Positions 9,205 through 18,343 of a stretch of 64,000 nucleotides of DNA are shown piece after piece. Source of the DNA: Aequorivita sp. CIP111184 (GTDB lineage: Bacteria; Bacteroidota; Bacteroidia; Flavobacteriales; Flavobacteriaceae). A program made the position numbers and the translations under genes. The stretch spans positions 62,001-126,000 of the forward strand of contig NZ_UEFQ01000019.1 in assembly GCF_900489465.1 (NCBI RefSeq), in the 5' to 3' direction. Positions within the stretch are counted from its first letter, which is position 1; the number at the start of each line of letters is the position of its first letter. The notes beneath the pieces were generated by a model that saw only the letters and a list, made by a program, of their open reading frames with translations, was not told the DNA's origin and searched no databases.

Positions 9205-10395
9205 GTGAAAAACATTTTTCAATACATACAGGGCGATCGAGCAATTTGGGGAGTAGTAGGCCTTTTGGCGCTATTTTCCTTTTTGCCTGTTTATAGCGCG
9301 AGCAGTAATCTTGCGTACTTGTATGGAGATGGAAGTACACTGCCTTATTTATTTAAACATTTTGCGCATTTAGTTTTAGGGTTTGCCATTTTGTATGGTG
9401 TACATAAAATTCCATACCACTATTTCCGTGGCTTGTCAATTATTGCAGTTCCCGTAGTAATATTGCTTTTAATTATTACTATGGCCGAAGGAACTACAAT
9501 TGAAGGTGCTAACGCGAGTCGTTGGATTCGGGTGCCTTTTGTGGGGGTTACATTCCAGACTTCAACATTGGCCGGTGTGGTTTTGATGACTTATGTTGCG
9601 CGCTATTTATCGCGAATCAAGGATAAAACCGTTACTTTTAAAGAAACAATCTTGCCGCTTTGGATTCCTGTATTTATTGTACTTGCTTTAATTCTGCCAG
9701 CTAACTTTTCTACTACTGCCATTTTCTTTTTAATGATTGTGATATTGGTTTTTATCGGCGGTTATCCATTGAGATATTTAGGAATCATTCTTGGTGCCGG
9801 CCTAATTTTTCTAACCTTGTTTGTATTGGCCGCAAAGGCATTTCCAGGAGTTTTTCCCAATCGTGTAGATACGTGGATTAGTCGTGTTGAAAATTTTAGT
9901 GATGATAAAGATACCGAAGCAGACTATCAAATAGAAAAAGCGAAAATAGCAATCGCGTCAGGCGGTGTAACTGGTTTAGGTCCGGGTAAAAGTGTTCAGA
10001 AAAACTTTTTGCCTCAGTCTTCTTCAGATTTTATTTACGCAATAATTGTTGAAGAATTTGGCCTGTTAGGTGGTTTGTTTTTAATGGTTCTCTATTTGTT
10101 TCTTCTTTTCAGAATTGTTGTCGTAGCGCATAAATCAACCTCTATTTTTGGAAAATTACTTGTTATTGGCGTTGGTTTACCAATCATTTTTAGAGCGATG
10201 ATAAACATGGCAGTTGCGGTGGAGTTATTCCCAGTAACCGGTCAAAACTTGCCATTAATAAGTAGTGGAGGAACCTCCATCTGGATGACGTGTTTGGCGT
10301 TGGGTATGGTTTTAAGCGTAAGTGCTAAAAGAGAAGTTGTTGTAAAAGAAGAAAAAGAAGAAAATCCATTGGATATTTTAAGCGAAGCAATTTGA
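9205..10395 (+). CDS. ftsW: Septal peptidoglycan polymerase FtsW
   Basis: A SEDS-family glycosyltransferase working with FtsI at the septum, 396 residues with about ten transmembrane segments. Family hallmarks are the large periplasmic loop with the WISRVENF block after segment 7, and the late motif [14 protein letters not shown] short charged cytoplasmic tail ([13 protein letters not shown]) ends the protein. Start is GTG at 9205. RodA belongs to the same family; the place between murD and murG decides for FtsW. Its TGA stop overlaps the TTG start of murG. Confidence 0.94.
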   Translation: MKNIFQYIQGDRAIWGVVGLLALFSFLPVYSASSNLAYLYGDGSTLPYLFKHFAHLVLGFAILYGVHKIPYHYFRGLSIIAVPVVILLLIITMAEGTTIEGANASRWIRVPFVGVTFQTSTLAGVVLMTYVARYLSRIKDKTVTFKETILPLWIPVFIVLALILPANFSTTAIFFLMIVILVFIGGYPLRYLGIILGAGLIFLTLFVLAAKAFPGVFPNRVDTWISRVENFSDDKDTEADYQIEKAKIAIASGGVTGLGPGKSVQKNFLPQSSSDFIYAIIVEEFGLLGGLFLMVLYLFLLFRIVVVAHKSTSIFGKLLVIGVGLPIIFRAMINMAVAVELFPVTGQNLPLISSGGTSIWMTCLALGMVLSVSAKREVVVKEEKEENPLDILSEAI

Positions 10396-11486
10396 AACAT
10401 AAATTCATCATATCAGGCGGAGGAACCGGAGGTCATATTTACCCAGCGGTTGCTATTGCGAATGAGTTAAAAATTCGTTTCCCCGAGGCTGAATTTTTGT
10501 TTGTAGGCGCAAAGGATAGAATGGAGATGGAGAAAGTTCCGCAAGCAGGTTATAAAATTAAAGGTCTTTGGATTTCAGGTTTACAAAGAAGTTTATCACT
10601 TCAAAATTTGGCTTTTCCGTTAAAACTTGTTTCTAGTTTGCAGAAATCCCAGAAAATTCTAAAGGATTTTAAGCCCGATATTGCTATAGGCACAGGTGGT
10701 TATGCCAGTGCTCCATTACTTCGAATGGCAGCTTTAAGAGGTGTTCCTTGCTTGATTCAAGAGCAGAACAGCCATGCTGGAATCACGAATAAGTGGTTGA
10801 GCAATAAAGTTGAAAAAATATGTGTGGCTTATGAAGGGATGGAAAAATTCTTTCCCCAAGAAAAAATAAGGCTTACAGGCAATCCTGTTCGTCAGGATTT
10901 ACTTGAAATTTCTTCCAAAAAAGAAGAGGCCATGGCTTTCTTCAATTTAAAAAAAGAGAAGAAAACATTATTGGTTTTGGGAGGAAGTTTAGGCGCGCGG
11001 CGAATAAATGAATTGATTGAAAAATCATTGCCATTTTTTGAAAAAAACAACTTGCAAGTCATTTGGCAATGTGGAAAATTTTACGAAGAAACCTATAAAA
11101 ACAAAGCAACCGAAACCGTGCAGGTTCATGCTTTTTTAAATCGCATGGATTTGGCATATGCGGCGAGTGATTTCATTATATCAAGAGCGGGAGCGCTTTC
11201 GGTTTCAGAATTGTGTTTGGTAGGAAAACCTGTTGTATTTATTCCTTCGCCAAATGTGGCGGAAGATCACCAGACCAAGAATGCGATGGCAATTTCAGAG
11301 AAAAATGCCGCATTGTTACTTAAAGAAAGTGATCTGGATTCTAATTTTGAAAATGAATTTTCTGGATTGATTTCTTCCGAAGAAAAGCAGAAGACATTTT
11401 CCGAAAATATTAAAAAACTGGCAAAACCAAATGCTACAAAGGATATAGTTGAAGAGATTGAAAAATTATTAAAAGATAGAAATTGA
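10392..11486 (+). CDS. murG: UDP-N-acetylglucosamine transferase MurG
   Basis: This membrane-associated GT28 glycosyltransferase adds GlcNAc to lipid I, giving lipid II. The N-terminal loop [16 protein letters not shown] is at about residues 8-23, [13 protein letters not shown] near 127, [10 protein letters not shown] near 197, and the UDP-GlcNAc site [12 protein letters not shown] near 260. Full length at 364 residues. It starts with TTG at 10392, overlapping the ftsW stop by 3 bases, and itself overlaps the TTG start of murC at its end. These overlaps imply coupled translation. Confidence 0.96.
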   Translation: MKHKFIISGGGTGGHIYPAVAIANELKIRFPEAEFLFVGAKDRMEMEKVPQAGYKIKGLWISGLQRSLSLQNLAFPLKLVSSLQKSQKILKDFKPDIAIGTGGYASAPLLRMAALRGVPCLIQEQNSHAGITNKWLSNKVEKICVAYEGMEKFFPQEKIRLTGNPVRQDLLEISSKKEEAMAFFNLKKEKKTLLVLGGSLGARRINELIEKSLPFFEKNNLQVIWQCGKFYEETYKNKATETVQVHAFLNRMDLAYAASDFIISRAGALSVSELCLVGKPVVFIPSPNVAEDHQTKNAMAISEKNAALLLKESDLDSNFENEFSGLISSEEKQKTFSENIKKLAKPNATKDIVEEIEKLLKDRN

Positions 11487-12838
11487 GTAACCTTAAAAAC
11501 ATACAAACTTTTTATTTTGTTGGCATCGGTGGCATTGGAATGAGTGCGCTTGCTCGTTATTTTAAAATGCAGGGCAAAGCTGTTTTTGGATATGATAAAA
11601 CGTCAACAGATTTAACGGATGAATTGATTGCCGAAGGAATTCCCGTGACTTTTATTGATGAAATTTCTGAAATTCAAAAAGAAGTCCTCTCAAGTGAAAA
11701 TGTATTGATTGTCTATACGCCAGCAATTCCGAAGGCAAATAAAATTTTGGTTCATTTCTTTTCTGAAGATTTTTCAATTATGAAACGCGCCGAACTTTTG
11801 GGTGAAGTTTCAAAAAATACACTTTGTCTGGCTGTTGCTGGAACACACGGTAAAACAACAACTTCTGCAATTTTGGGACATTTATTAGCGGAATGCAATA
11901 TGCCAGTAACAGCTTTTTTAGGTGGAATTGCAGAGAACTACAATTCAAACTTTATTTACAAAGGCAGTGAAATAACTGTGGTGGAAGCTGATGAGTTTGA
12001 CCGTTCATTTCTGCAACTGCGTCCGGATATTGCTTGTATAACTTCTATGGATGCTGATCATTTGGATATTTATGGAGATGCTTCGGAAATAGAAAACGCT
12101 TTTAGAACCTTTGCAAGTTTAGTTGAAAAGGACGAAAATATTTTTATTAAAAATAATCTTCCGTTGGATGGAATAACTGTTGGGGTTGAAGAACCGGCAG
12201 ATTATGAAGCGCAAAACGTGAAAATAAAAGACGGATCATATCTTTTCGATTTAAAAACCCCGAACGGAACTTTGGAAAATTTAACCTTCCATCTTCCCGG
12301 TCACCATAATCTTACAAATGCCATTATGGCTTTGGGCATGGCAATTTTAGCAGGCTCCCCGACCGATTGCCTGTCCAAAGCATTGGCAACTTTTAAAGGA
12401 GTAAAAAGGCGGTTTTCATATAAAATTAAATCAGAGAATTTGGTTTTAATAGATGATTACGCACATCATCCAACAGAGATTGATGCATTGTTTCAAGCAG
12501 TGGATGAAATGTATCCGAACGATCACAAACAGATTGTTTTTCAACCACATCTTTTTAGTAGAACCAGAGATTTTGCAGCTAGTTTCGCTAAAAGTCTTTC
12601 ACAGTTTGACGAAGTAGTATTGTTAGATATCTACCCAGCCCGAGAAGAACCCATTGAAGGAATTACTTCAGAATGGCTTTTAAATCAAATAGATGCGCAA
12701 CATAAAAGATTGATCTTCAAATCAGCTATAGCTGAAGTGTTGTTGGAATCGAAGTGCAGGATAAAACTACTGGTAGGTGCAGGAGACATTGGTGCTGAAG
12801 TAAATAAAATAACCCTAAAACTGAAGAATGAAGCGTAG
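11483..12838 (+). CDS. murC: UDP-N-acetylmuramate--L-alanine ligase MurC
   Basis: The first Mur ligase, joining L-alanine to UDP-MurNAc in the cytoplasm. 451 residues with the N-terminal [13 protein letters not shown] nucleotide-binding loop, the ATP loop [13 protein letters not shown] near residue 116, and the conserved [10 protein letters not shown] block near 325. Starts with TTG at 11483, overlapping the murG stop. It is followed by ftsQ with an 11-base overlap. MurB and ddl, which often sit here in proteobacteria, are absent, as expected for Bacteroidota. Confidence 0.96.
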   Translation: MSNLKNIQTFYFVGIGGIGMSALARYFKMQGKAVFGYDKTSTDLTDELIAEGIPVTFIDEISEIQKEVLSSENVLIVYTPAIPKANKILVHFFSEDFSIMKRAELLGEVSKNTLCLAVAGTHGKTTTSAILGHLLAECNMPVTAFLGGIAENYNSNFIYKGSEITVVEADEFDRSFLQLRPDIACITSMDADHLDIYGDASEIENAFRTFASLVEKDENIFIKNNLPLDGITVGVEEPADYEAQNVKIKDGSYLFDLKTPNGTLENLTFHLPGHHNLTNAIMALGMAILAGSPTDCLSKALATFKGVKRRFSYKIKSENLVLIDDYAHHPTEIDALFQAVDEMYPNDHKQIVFQPHLFSRTRDFAASFAKSLSQFDEVVLLDIYPAREEPIEGITSEWLLNQIDAQHKRLIFKSAIAEVLLESKCRIKLLVGAGDIGAEVNKITLKLKNEA

Positions 12839-13544
12839 TCTCGAAATCATAAAATTTATTTTCTTGCTAGGGTTGATGGCATTCCTTTTCAGCTTTACCA
12901 AAAAGAGAAACAATGCTCGAAAAATTACAAAACTAGACGTTGAATTTGTAGATGAAAATAGTCCTTTTATCACCTACAATACAGTTAATAAATTGTTGAT
13001 ACAAAATCAAGAGAAGGTTACGAGCATAGGCAAAGAAACTTTAGTTTTGAAGAAGATGGAGCAGAGACTGCGTGAAAACCCTATGGTTCGTGACGCTCAG
13101 GTCTATATATCGGTTGATGGTGCTTTGGGGGCAAAAATTGAACAGCGCAAACCTATTGGTAGAGTGTCTGCTTCGCCAGATTATTATTTAGACGCAGATG
13201 GTAAAATGATGCCGTTGTCTGATGTTTATTCTGCGAGAGTACCCATAATTACGGGGACTTCAAAAAATAATTTCAATGAAGTTACTCCATTGATGCTTAA
13301 AATTGAGAAGGATGATTTTATGAGAAGCAGCGTGGTAGGTATAAATCGAAAGCCAGATGGAGACATTGAGCTGGAGCTTCGAAAAGTGAATTTTAAAGTG
13401 CTTTTTGGAAAACCGGAAAACATTGAAAAAAAGTTTCAAAACTTTAAAGCGTTTTATAAAAAAACAAAACAAGACAGTACGCTATATGGGTACAATATGG
13501 TAAACCTGAAATTTAACAGTCAGGTAATAGCCACAAAAAAGTAA
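12828..13544 (+). CDS. ftsQ: Cell division protein FtsQ
   Basis: A 238-residue bitopic membrane protein that links FtsL/FtsB to the divisome. One N-terminal hydrophobic segment (about residues 8-24, IKFIFLLGLMAFLFSF) is followed by a periplasmic part with a POTRA-like region around residues 40-105 and the FtsQ beta domain after it. Sequence similarity in this family is weak. The call rests on topology, size, and position between murC and ftsA. The start lies within the last codons of murC. Confidence 0.88.
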   Translation: MKRSLEIIKFIFLLGLMAFLFSFTKKRNNARKITKLDVEFVDENSPFITYNTVNKLLIQNQEKVTSIGKETLVLKKMEQRLRENPMVRDAQVYISVDGALGAKIEQRKPIGRVSASPDYYLDADGKMMPLSDVYSARVPIITGTSKNNFNEVTPLMLKIEKDDFMRSSVVGINRKPDGDIELELRKVNFKVLFGKPENIEKKFQNFKAFYKKTKQDSTLYGYNMVNLKFNSQVIATKK

Positions 13545-13548
13545 GGCC

Positions 13549-14907
13549 ATGGAAAACGAAAATATTGCTGTAGGATTGGACATTGGGACTACCAAAATAG
13601 TCGCTATGATTGGTAGAAAGAACGATTATGGCAAAATGGAAGTATTAGGAATCGGAAAAGCCAAAAGTCTTGGTGTGCACCGTGGGGTTGTTAACAATAT
13701 TACCCAAACCATCCAGTCCATTCAACAGGCGGTTCAGGATGCTGAAACTTCTTCGGGGATGAAAATAAAAGAAGTGGTTGTTGGTATTGCAGGCCAGCAC
13801 ATACGTAGTTTACAACACAGCGATTACATTACGCGCCCCAATGGGGAAGATGTTATTAGTGAAGAAGATATTGACAGACTTTGTAATCAAGTGCACAAAT
13901 TGGTAATGCTTCCTGGTGAAGAAATATTGCATGTATTGCCACAAGATTTTAAAGTTGACGGACAAGCTGAAATAAAGGAACCTATAGGAATGTACGGCGC
14001 ACGTTTGGAAGCTAATTTCCACGTGGTTGTTGGGCAGGTTTCTTCTATCAGAAATGTTGGAAGATGTATTAAAAGTGCAGGCTTAGAACTATCTGCAATT
14101 ACGTTGGAGCCTTTGGCATCTGCAAAAGCAGTTTTGAGCCAAGAGGAAAAAGAAGCAGGTGTTGCATTAATTGATATTGGAGGGGGTACGACAGATTTGG
14201 CAATTTTCAAAGATGGAATAATTCGGCACACAGCTGTAATTCCCTTTGGCGGAAATGTGATTACTGAAGATATTAAAGAAGGTTGTTCTATTATTGAAAA
14301 GCAGGCAGAATTGCTGAAAATAAAATTTGGCTCAGCATGGCCAGGTGAAAATAAAGACAACGAAATAGTTTCTATTCCAGGTCTTCGTGGTAGAGAGCCG
14401 AAAGAAATAAGTTTAAAAAATCTTTCAAAAATAATCCACGCACGTGTAATCGAGATTATCGAGCAGGTGTATATGGAAATTAAAAATTACGGGCACGAAG
14501 ATCAAAAAAAGAAACTTATTGCAGGAATAGTACTTACAGGAGGTGGAGCGCAACTTCAGCATATCAAGCAATTGGTGGAATATATTACCGGCATGGATAC
14601 ACGAATAGGCTATCCAAACGAGCATTTAGCTGGGGATAGTGATTCAGAAACCACCAGCCCTATGTATGCCACAGCAGTTGGTCTTGTGCTGAATAGTTTG
14701 GAAAGCAAAGAAAAATCTTCATTAATGAAACGTTTTTCTCACGAAGAAAGTGAACAAGAAAAAGAGGAGAAGGCTGAAGTACCGAAAGCTGACCTAGAGA
14801 TTGAAAAAGAGGAAGAAAAATTCAAAGAAAAAGAACAGAAGACATCAAAAAAGTTTTTTGATAAATGGGCCGAAAAATTCAAAGAGTTTTTGGATAACGC
14901 GGAGTAA
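13549..14907 (+). CDS. ftsA: Cell division protein FtsA
   Basis: An actin-fold ATPase that tethers FtsZ filaments to the membrane, 452 residues. Phosphate loops are VGLDIGTTKIVAMIG near residue 8 and LIDIGGGTTDLAIF near 205; the adenosine motif is VLTGGGAQLQHI near 328. After a charged linker rich in Glu and Lys (about residues 390-430) comes an amphipathic C-terminal helix (KKFFDKWAEKFKEFLDN), the expected membrane-targeting sequence. It lies 4 bases after ftsQ and 42 bases before ftsZ. Confidence 0.96.
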   Translation: MENENIAVGLDIGTTKIVAMIGRKNDYGKMEVLGIGKAKSLGVHRGVVNNITQTIQSIQQAVQDAETSSGMKIKEVVVGIAGQHIRSLQHSDYITRPNGEDVISEEDIDRLCNQVHKLVMLPGEEILHVLPQDFKVDGQAEIKEPIGMYGARLEANFHVVVGQVSSIRNVGRCIKSAGLELSAITLEPLASAKAVLSQEEKEAGVALIDIGGGTTDLAIFKDGIIRHTAVIPFGGNVITEDIKEGCSIIEKQAELLKIKFGSAWPGENKDNEIVSIPGLRGREPKEISLKNLSKIIHARVIEIIEQVYMEIKNYGHEDQKKKLIAGIVLTGGGAQLQHIKQLVEYITGMDTRIGYPNEHLAGDSDSETTSPMYATAVGLVLNSLESKEKSSLMKRFSHEESEQEKEEKAEVPKADLEIEKEEEKFKEKEQKTSKKFFDKWAEKFKEFLDNAE

Positions 14908-14949
14908 TAAAAAATTGAAAAAAGAAAAAGACCACAAATAGAAAAAAAT

Positions 14950-16902
14950 ATGAGCAGCAAAACAGAATTTGACAACATTTCCTTCGATCTGCCGAAAAAC
15001 CAATCCAACGTAATCAAGGTAATTGGAGTAGGCGGGGGAGGAAGTAACGCCATAAACCATATGTTCAGCCAGGGCATAAAGGGAGTTGATTTTGTAATAT
15101 GTAATACAGATTCACAAGCATTGGAAAACAGTCCGGTACCTAATAAAATTCAGTTGGGAGTTTCCCTTACAGAAGGTTTGGGAGCAGGTGCAAATCCTAA
15201 AGTGGGTGAGCAGTCTGCTGTGGAAAGCATGGAAGAGATTCGCAGTATGCTTACCACAAACACCAAAATGATTTTCATCACTGCCGGAATGGGCGGAGGT
15301 ACGGGTACTGGTGCAGCGCCAATTATTGCAAAAATGGCTAAGGATATGGATATTCTTACAGTGGGGATAGTTACTATTCCGTTCCAGTTTGAAGGAAAAA
15401 CCAGAAATGAACAAGCCCATATTGGGGTTGAAAAGTTGCGCCAAAATGTAGATTCTTTGGTGGTTATCAATAACAATAAGTTACGTGAAGTATATGGAAA
15501 CCTAGGTTTTAAGGCTGGTTTCTCAAAAGCTGATGAAGTTTTGGCCACCGCTGCTCGTGGTATAGCCGAAGTAATCACACACCACTATACTCAAAACATT
15601 GACCTTCGGGATGCCAAAACCGTACTTGCTAATAGTGGTACCGCCATTATGGGAAGCGCTACAGCCTCTGGAGCCAATAGAGCAAAAGAAGCCATTGGAA
15701 GAGCCTTGGATTCACCATTGCTGAACGACAATAAAATTAAAGGTGCCAAAAACGTTCTACTGCTTATCGTTTCTGGAACAGATGAGATCACCATTGATGA
15801 AATTGGCGAGATAAGTGACCATATTCAAGACGAAGCTGGCCATAGTGCTAACATTATTATGGGTGTGGGTGAAGAAGAAAGCCTTGAGGGTTCTATTTCA
15901 ATTACCGTGATTGCAACGGGGTTTAACTTTGAGCAACAAAACGAAATAGTAAATACAGAAACAAAAAAAATAATTCATACGCTTGAAGACGAGCAAAAGG
16001 CGGAACAGACCCTTACGCCAAAAGCTACAGCTTCTCCCATTCGGTTTCCTGAAAAAGCCCTAAAAGCAGAAGCTCCAGTAGTAAAGCATACGCTTTTTGA
16101 TGACGAGGAGGTGGAAGAAAAATTGCCTTTTAAAGGGTATATCAAGACTTCCGAGTTACTTAAAAACTTGCATGTTTCCTATGAAGAAGTTGAAGCTGAA
16201 AATATTGACCAATTCAGCCAAGTGGAAGTCAATAAAATAAATGTAAACGAGTTTGTTATCGTTGAGGCTCCAAAAAAACAGGAAGAAGAAAAGAAAAATA
16301 CTTTTGAAAATGATGCAGAAGAACAGATACTAATGTTTGATCTTCCAATTAATTCTTTTAAAAAATCTTCAGAAAACGAAAAAAAAGAAGAAACAGTTTT
16401 CTTTAATTTGGAAGAAATTGAAGTTCAGGATCACGTTGAGATTATTCCTATAACAGAAGTTTCGGGTGAAGGAATTAAGCGTTATAGTTTGGACGATTAT
16501 CAGGAAGTTGAAAACCGTTTAAACAATGCCAAGCCTTCAAAAGTAATTGCCGACGAAATTCCGGAGGAGGAGATTGTTTTTGAAAAAAGAACTCTTTCTG
16601 AGCCGGATAAAAACAGTACAGACACTAATGATGAAGGAGATCCATTAAATTCGCCAATCTCAAAAATTTTGAGTGATCGTACCGAAGAGCGCAAAAGAAA
16701 AATGAAGGAGTTCAATTATAAATTCAAGAATAGTCCTTCGCGTATTGATGAGATTGAAAAGCAACCTGCATACAAACGTATGGGCATTGATCTGAACGAA
16801 AGCAAAAATGAAACCAATATTTCTAGAACTTCCGTGAATACGGATGACGATGAGATTGAGCTGCGTAAAAACAATTCATTTCTACATGATAATGTAGACT
16901 AA
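14950..16902 (+). CDS. ftsZ: Cell division protein FtsZ, long C-terminal form
   Basis: The tubulin-like GTPase that forms the division ring. The GTPase core covers about residues 15-325, with GVGGGGSNAINHM, the tubulin signature GMGGGTGTGAAP near residue 115, and the T7-loop region SKADEVLATAARGIAEV. A roughly 275-residue acidic, low-complexity linker follows; the total of 650 residues compares with 383 in E. coli. A peptide resembling the conserved FtsA-binding C-terminal motif (QPAYKRMGI, near residue 605) is followed by 40 further acidic residues, so it is not at the very end. It is the last gene before a strong terminator. Confidence 0.97.
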   Translation: MSSKTEFDNISFDLPKNQSNVIKVIGVGGGGSNAINHMFSQGIKGVDFVICNTDSQALENSPVPNKIQLGVSLTEGLGAGANPKVGEQSAVESMEEIRSMLTTNTKMIFITAGMGGGTGTGAAPIIAKMAKDMDILTVGIVTIPFQFEGKTRNEQAHIGVEKLRQNVDSLVVINNNKLREVYGNLGFKAGFSKADEVLATAARGIAEVITHHYTQNIDLRDAKTVLANSGTAIMGSATASGANRAKEAIGRALDSPLLNDNKIKGAKNVLLLIVSGTDEITIDEIGEISDHIQDEAGHSANIIMGVGEEESLEGSISITVIATGFNFEQQNEIVNTETKKIIHTLEDEQKAEQTLTPKATASPIRFPEKALKAEAPVVKHTLFDDEEVEEKLPFKGYIKTSELLKNLHVSYEEVEAENIDQFSQVEVNKINVNEFVIVEAPKKQEEEKKNTFENDAEEQILMFDLPINSFKKSSENEKKEETVFFNLEEIEVQDHVEIIPITEVSGEGIKRYSLDDYQEVENRLNNAKPSKVIADEIPEEEIVFEKRTLSEPDKNSTDTNDEGDPLNSPISKILSDRTEERKRKMKEFNYKFKNSPSRIDEIEKQPAYKRMGIDLNESKNETNISRTSVNTDDDEIELRKNNSFLHDNVD

Positions 16903-16926
16903 GTAATACCTTTTCACTTAAGGCAG

Positions 16927-16965
16927 GGCCCGAATTTCAGTTTTTGATTTCGGGCCTTTTTTTTT
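16927..16965 (+). terminator. Intrinsic terminator of the division cluster
   Basis: The 8-base stem GGCCCGAA (16927-16934) pairs with TTCGGGCC (16949-16956), with a 14-base loop, followed by nine T residues. It lies 24 bases after the ftsZ stop. Confidence 0.9.
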
Positions 16966-17001
16966 AACGACTTTTTGATTTCAACAATCTAAATTTAACT
17001 G

Positions 17002-17032
17002 TTTCCAGTTTCCGCTTTATTAAGTATCTTCG
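17002..17032 (+). promoter_or_regulatory. Probable promoter of yqeY
   Basis: A -33-like TTTC (17002-17005) is followed after 19 bases by TATCTTCG (17025-17032), a close match to TAnnTTTG. The ATG of the next gene is 24 bases further on. The position after the ftsZ terminator supports an independent promoter. Confidence 0.5.
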
Positions 17033-17056
17033 CACTCTACAAAAAATCACACAGAA

Positions 17057-17506
17057 ATGAGCTTACAGGAAAAGGTAATGGAGGCAATGAAAGCCGCAAT
17101 GAAATCAAAAGATGCACAATCTTTAGAGGCATTACGCTCCGTAAAATCTGCTTTACTTTTGGCGCAGACTGAAACTGGCTCTAAAACAGAATTGACTGAA
17201 GATGAAGAAATAAAATTACTTCAAAAACAGGTAAAGCAAAGAAAGGATAGTGCTGCTATATATGAAAAGCAAAATCGACTTGATCTGGCTGAACCAGAAT
17301 TGATACAAGCAAAAGTAATAGAACAGTTTTTGCCACAACAGTTAAGTGAAGAAGAAGTAAGTAAAATTGTTGATAAAATAATTACTGAAACGGGAGCATC
17401 ATCAATGGCAGATATGGGAAAGGTAATGGGCTTGGCTAGCGCACAGCTTGCGGGAAAAGCTGATGGTAAAACCATTTCAACAGTGGTGAAGGCTAGATTG
17501 TCTTAA
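17057..17506 (+). CDS. GatB/YqeY domain protein
   Basis: A 149-residue soluble protein of the YqeY family, which resembles the tRNA-binding tail domain of GatB, the amidotransferase subunit. It is helical throughout, with the N-terminal block MKAAMKSKDAQSLEALRSVKSAL, the central KQRKDSAAIYEKQNR and the C-terminal GKADGKTISTVVKARL. The free-standing protein has no settled function; a role in tRNA binding or charging is an inference from the GatB similarity. It stands alone behind its own promoter, just before tRNA-Arg. Confidence 0.9.
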   Translation: MSLQEKVMEAMKAAMKSKDAQSLEALRSVKSALLLAQTETGSKTELTEDEEIKLLQKQVKQRKDSAAIYEKQNRLDLAEPELIQAKVIEQFLPQQLSEEEVSKIVDKIITETGASSMADMGKVMGLASAQLAGKADGKTISTVVKARLS

Positions 17507-17518
17507 AATAATTTTAAT

Positions 17519-17592
17519 GGCCGCGTGGCGCAACTGAATAGCGCATCAGATTTCGGCTCTGAGGGTTGGGGGTTTGAATCCCTTCGCGGTCA
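17519..17592 (+). tRNA. tRNA-Arg (anticodon TCG)
   Basis: The 74-base cloverleaf folds cleanly. The acceptor stem GGCCGCG pairs with CGCGGTC with one G-U; the D stem is GCGC/GCGC; the anticodon stem TCAGA/TCTGA encloses TTTCGGC, which gives anticodon TCG. The T arm is GGGGG/CCCTT around TTTGAAT, and the discriminator is A. The 3' CCA is not encoded. It starts 12 bases after the yqeY stop. Confidence 0.95.
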
Positions 17593-17597
17593 CGAAT

Positions 17598-17659
17598 AAA
17601 TGAAAAGGGAGAAAAAAGTTTTGAGTAAGCTCAAGAAACTTTTTTCTCCCTTTTCATTT
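17598..17659 (+). repeat. Near-perfect 62-base palindrome behind tRNA-Arg
   Basis: The left arm starts AAATGAAAAGGGAG and the right arm ends CTCCCTTTTCATTT. The arms pair over about 28 bases with a single bulged base near the apex; the loop is TAAG between TTGAG and CTCAA. The stem includes an A6/T6 run. It can act as a terminator for tRNA-Arg and, from the other side, for the convergent DUF1569 gene. Confidence 0.85.
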
Positions 17660-17660
17660 T

Positions 17661-17697
17661 CAAAGCCGAGCTTTGAGGGATCACCACAGGTAATCCC
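17661..17697. repeat. Two further small inverted repeats
   Basis: CAAAGC and GCTTTG (17661-17675) flank a 3-base loop. GGGAT and ATCCC (17677-17697) enclose an inner ACC/GGT pair with one mismatch and loop ACA. They follow the large palindrome without a gap. Confidence 0.65.
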
Positions 17698-17717
17698 GTT
17701 CGTAAATTACCCCAATT

Positions 17718-17757
17718 TTGAGCAAGCTCAAGGAACTTTTTTTCTCCGTTTTCATTA
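17718..17757. repeat. Diverged direct repeat of the right half of the 62-base palindrome
   Basis: About 40 bases here match 17621-17659 with four or five changes, at an offset of 97 bases. The left arm of the palindrome is not repeated. This looks like an imperfect duplication or the remnant of a second copy of a small palindromic element. Confidence 0.6.
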
Positions 17758-17772
17758 TCAAGACTCTTTTTT

Positions 17773-18213
17773 CTAGGCGCCAAATTGTTTTAAATGATGG
17801 TCCAAATGTTTGTATTGCATTTGCCCCCATTGTTGCGGCGTAAATTTTCCAAAAAGCGGATGTGGATCCCATTGTGTTTTATTTTTCTTTGTGTGGAATT
17901 CATCCACTAATTTTTCAAGCTCAGCGCGTTCGGTTTCAAAATTCTTGTTTTCTGAAATTTTGAAAGACTTTGCAGTCGGCAAATTCTGTCGCCAAGGTTT
18001 GTCGTTATAAAGAGATTTTTTGAAAAGAAACGCTAAAGGAAAAAACTGTTTTTTTAAATTTATTTTACCCAATGAAATATTTAAGGGTTGTTGGCAGTGG
18101 TGAAGTGCTTGGCCAACGTCCATTTTCCCCCACTTTCTTTCGCTTTCTGAAGTTAGTGAATTTAACCTATCTTTTATTTCTGTTAAGGATTCTGTCTCAA
18201 AAAGTGATTTCAT
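17773..18213 (-). CDS. DUF1569 family protein (DinB-like fold)
   Basis: A 146-residue helical protein that I assign to DUF1569, a relative of the DinB/YfiT metal-binding four-helix proteins. Possible metal ligands are His in DVGQALHHCQQP near residue 58 and the C-terminal HLDHHLKQFG. The central WDPHPLFGKFTPQQWGQMQYKH stretch is characteristic of the family. Substrate and role are unknown; relatives of this fold include thiol-dependent transferases. It has no signal peptide. It points towards tRNA-Arg and is divergent from the radC gene. Confidence 0.8.
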   Translation of the reverse strand: MKSLFETESLTEIKDRLNSLTSESERKWGKMDVGQALHHCQQPLNISLGKINLKKQFFPLAFLFKKSLYNDKPWRQNLPTAKSFKISENKNFETERAELEKLVDEFHTKKNKTQWDPHPLFGKFTPQQWGQMQYKHLDHHLKQFGA

Positions 18214-18297
18214 TATTTAAAATTTAAAATTGAGATATAAATTTATTCATTAAAAATTCGATAATCGGCTACCCTTAAAATTGTTTTCAAAAAAATT

Positions 18298-18312
18298 ATG
18301 CGGTTTCCGCAT
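18298..18312. promoter_or_regulatory. Small perfect dyad upstream of the radC gene
   Basis: ATGCGG and CCGCAT are separated by TTT. The dyad lies in the divergent DUF1569/radC spacer, 7 bases before a TATCTTTA box (18320-18327) that resembles a -7 element for the radC gene. It could be an operator or chance. Confidence 0.35.
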
Positions 18313-18343
18313 TCCTAGTTATCTTTATAAAAAAGCCTTACAT

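Noticed and set aside
15112-15578. Open frames of 110 and 142 codons on the minus strand within ftsZ
   Set aside because: They are antisense to the highly conserved GTPase core and have no family features.
17519-17757. Genomic island at tRNA-Arg
   Set aside because: No integrase, no duplicated tRNA 3' end and ordinary flanking genes. Only the palindromes are unusual, and these are reported separately.
17681-17872. A 63-codon frame on the minus strand across the palindrome block
   Set aside because: It overlaps the 3' end of the DUF1569 gene in another frame and has no recognisable content.
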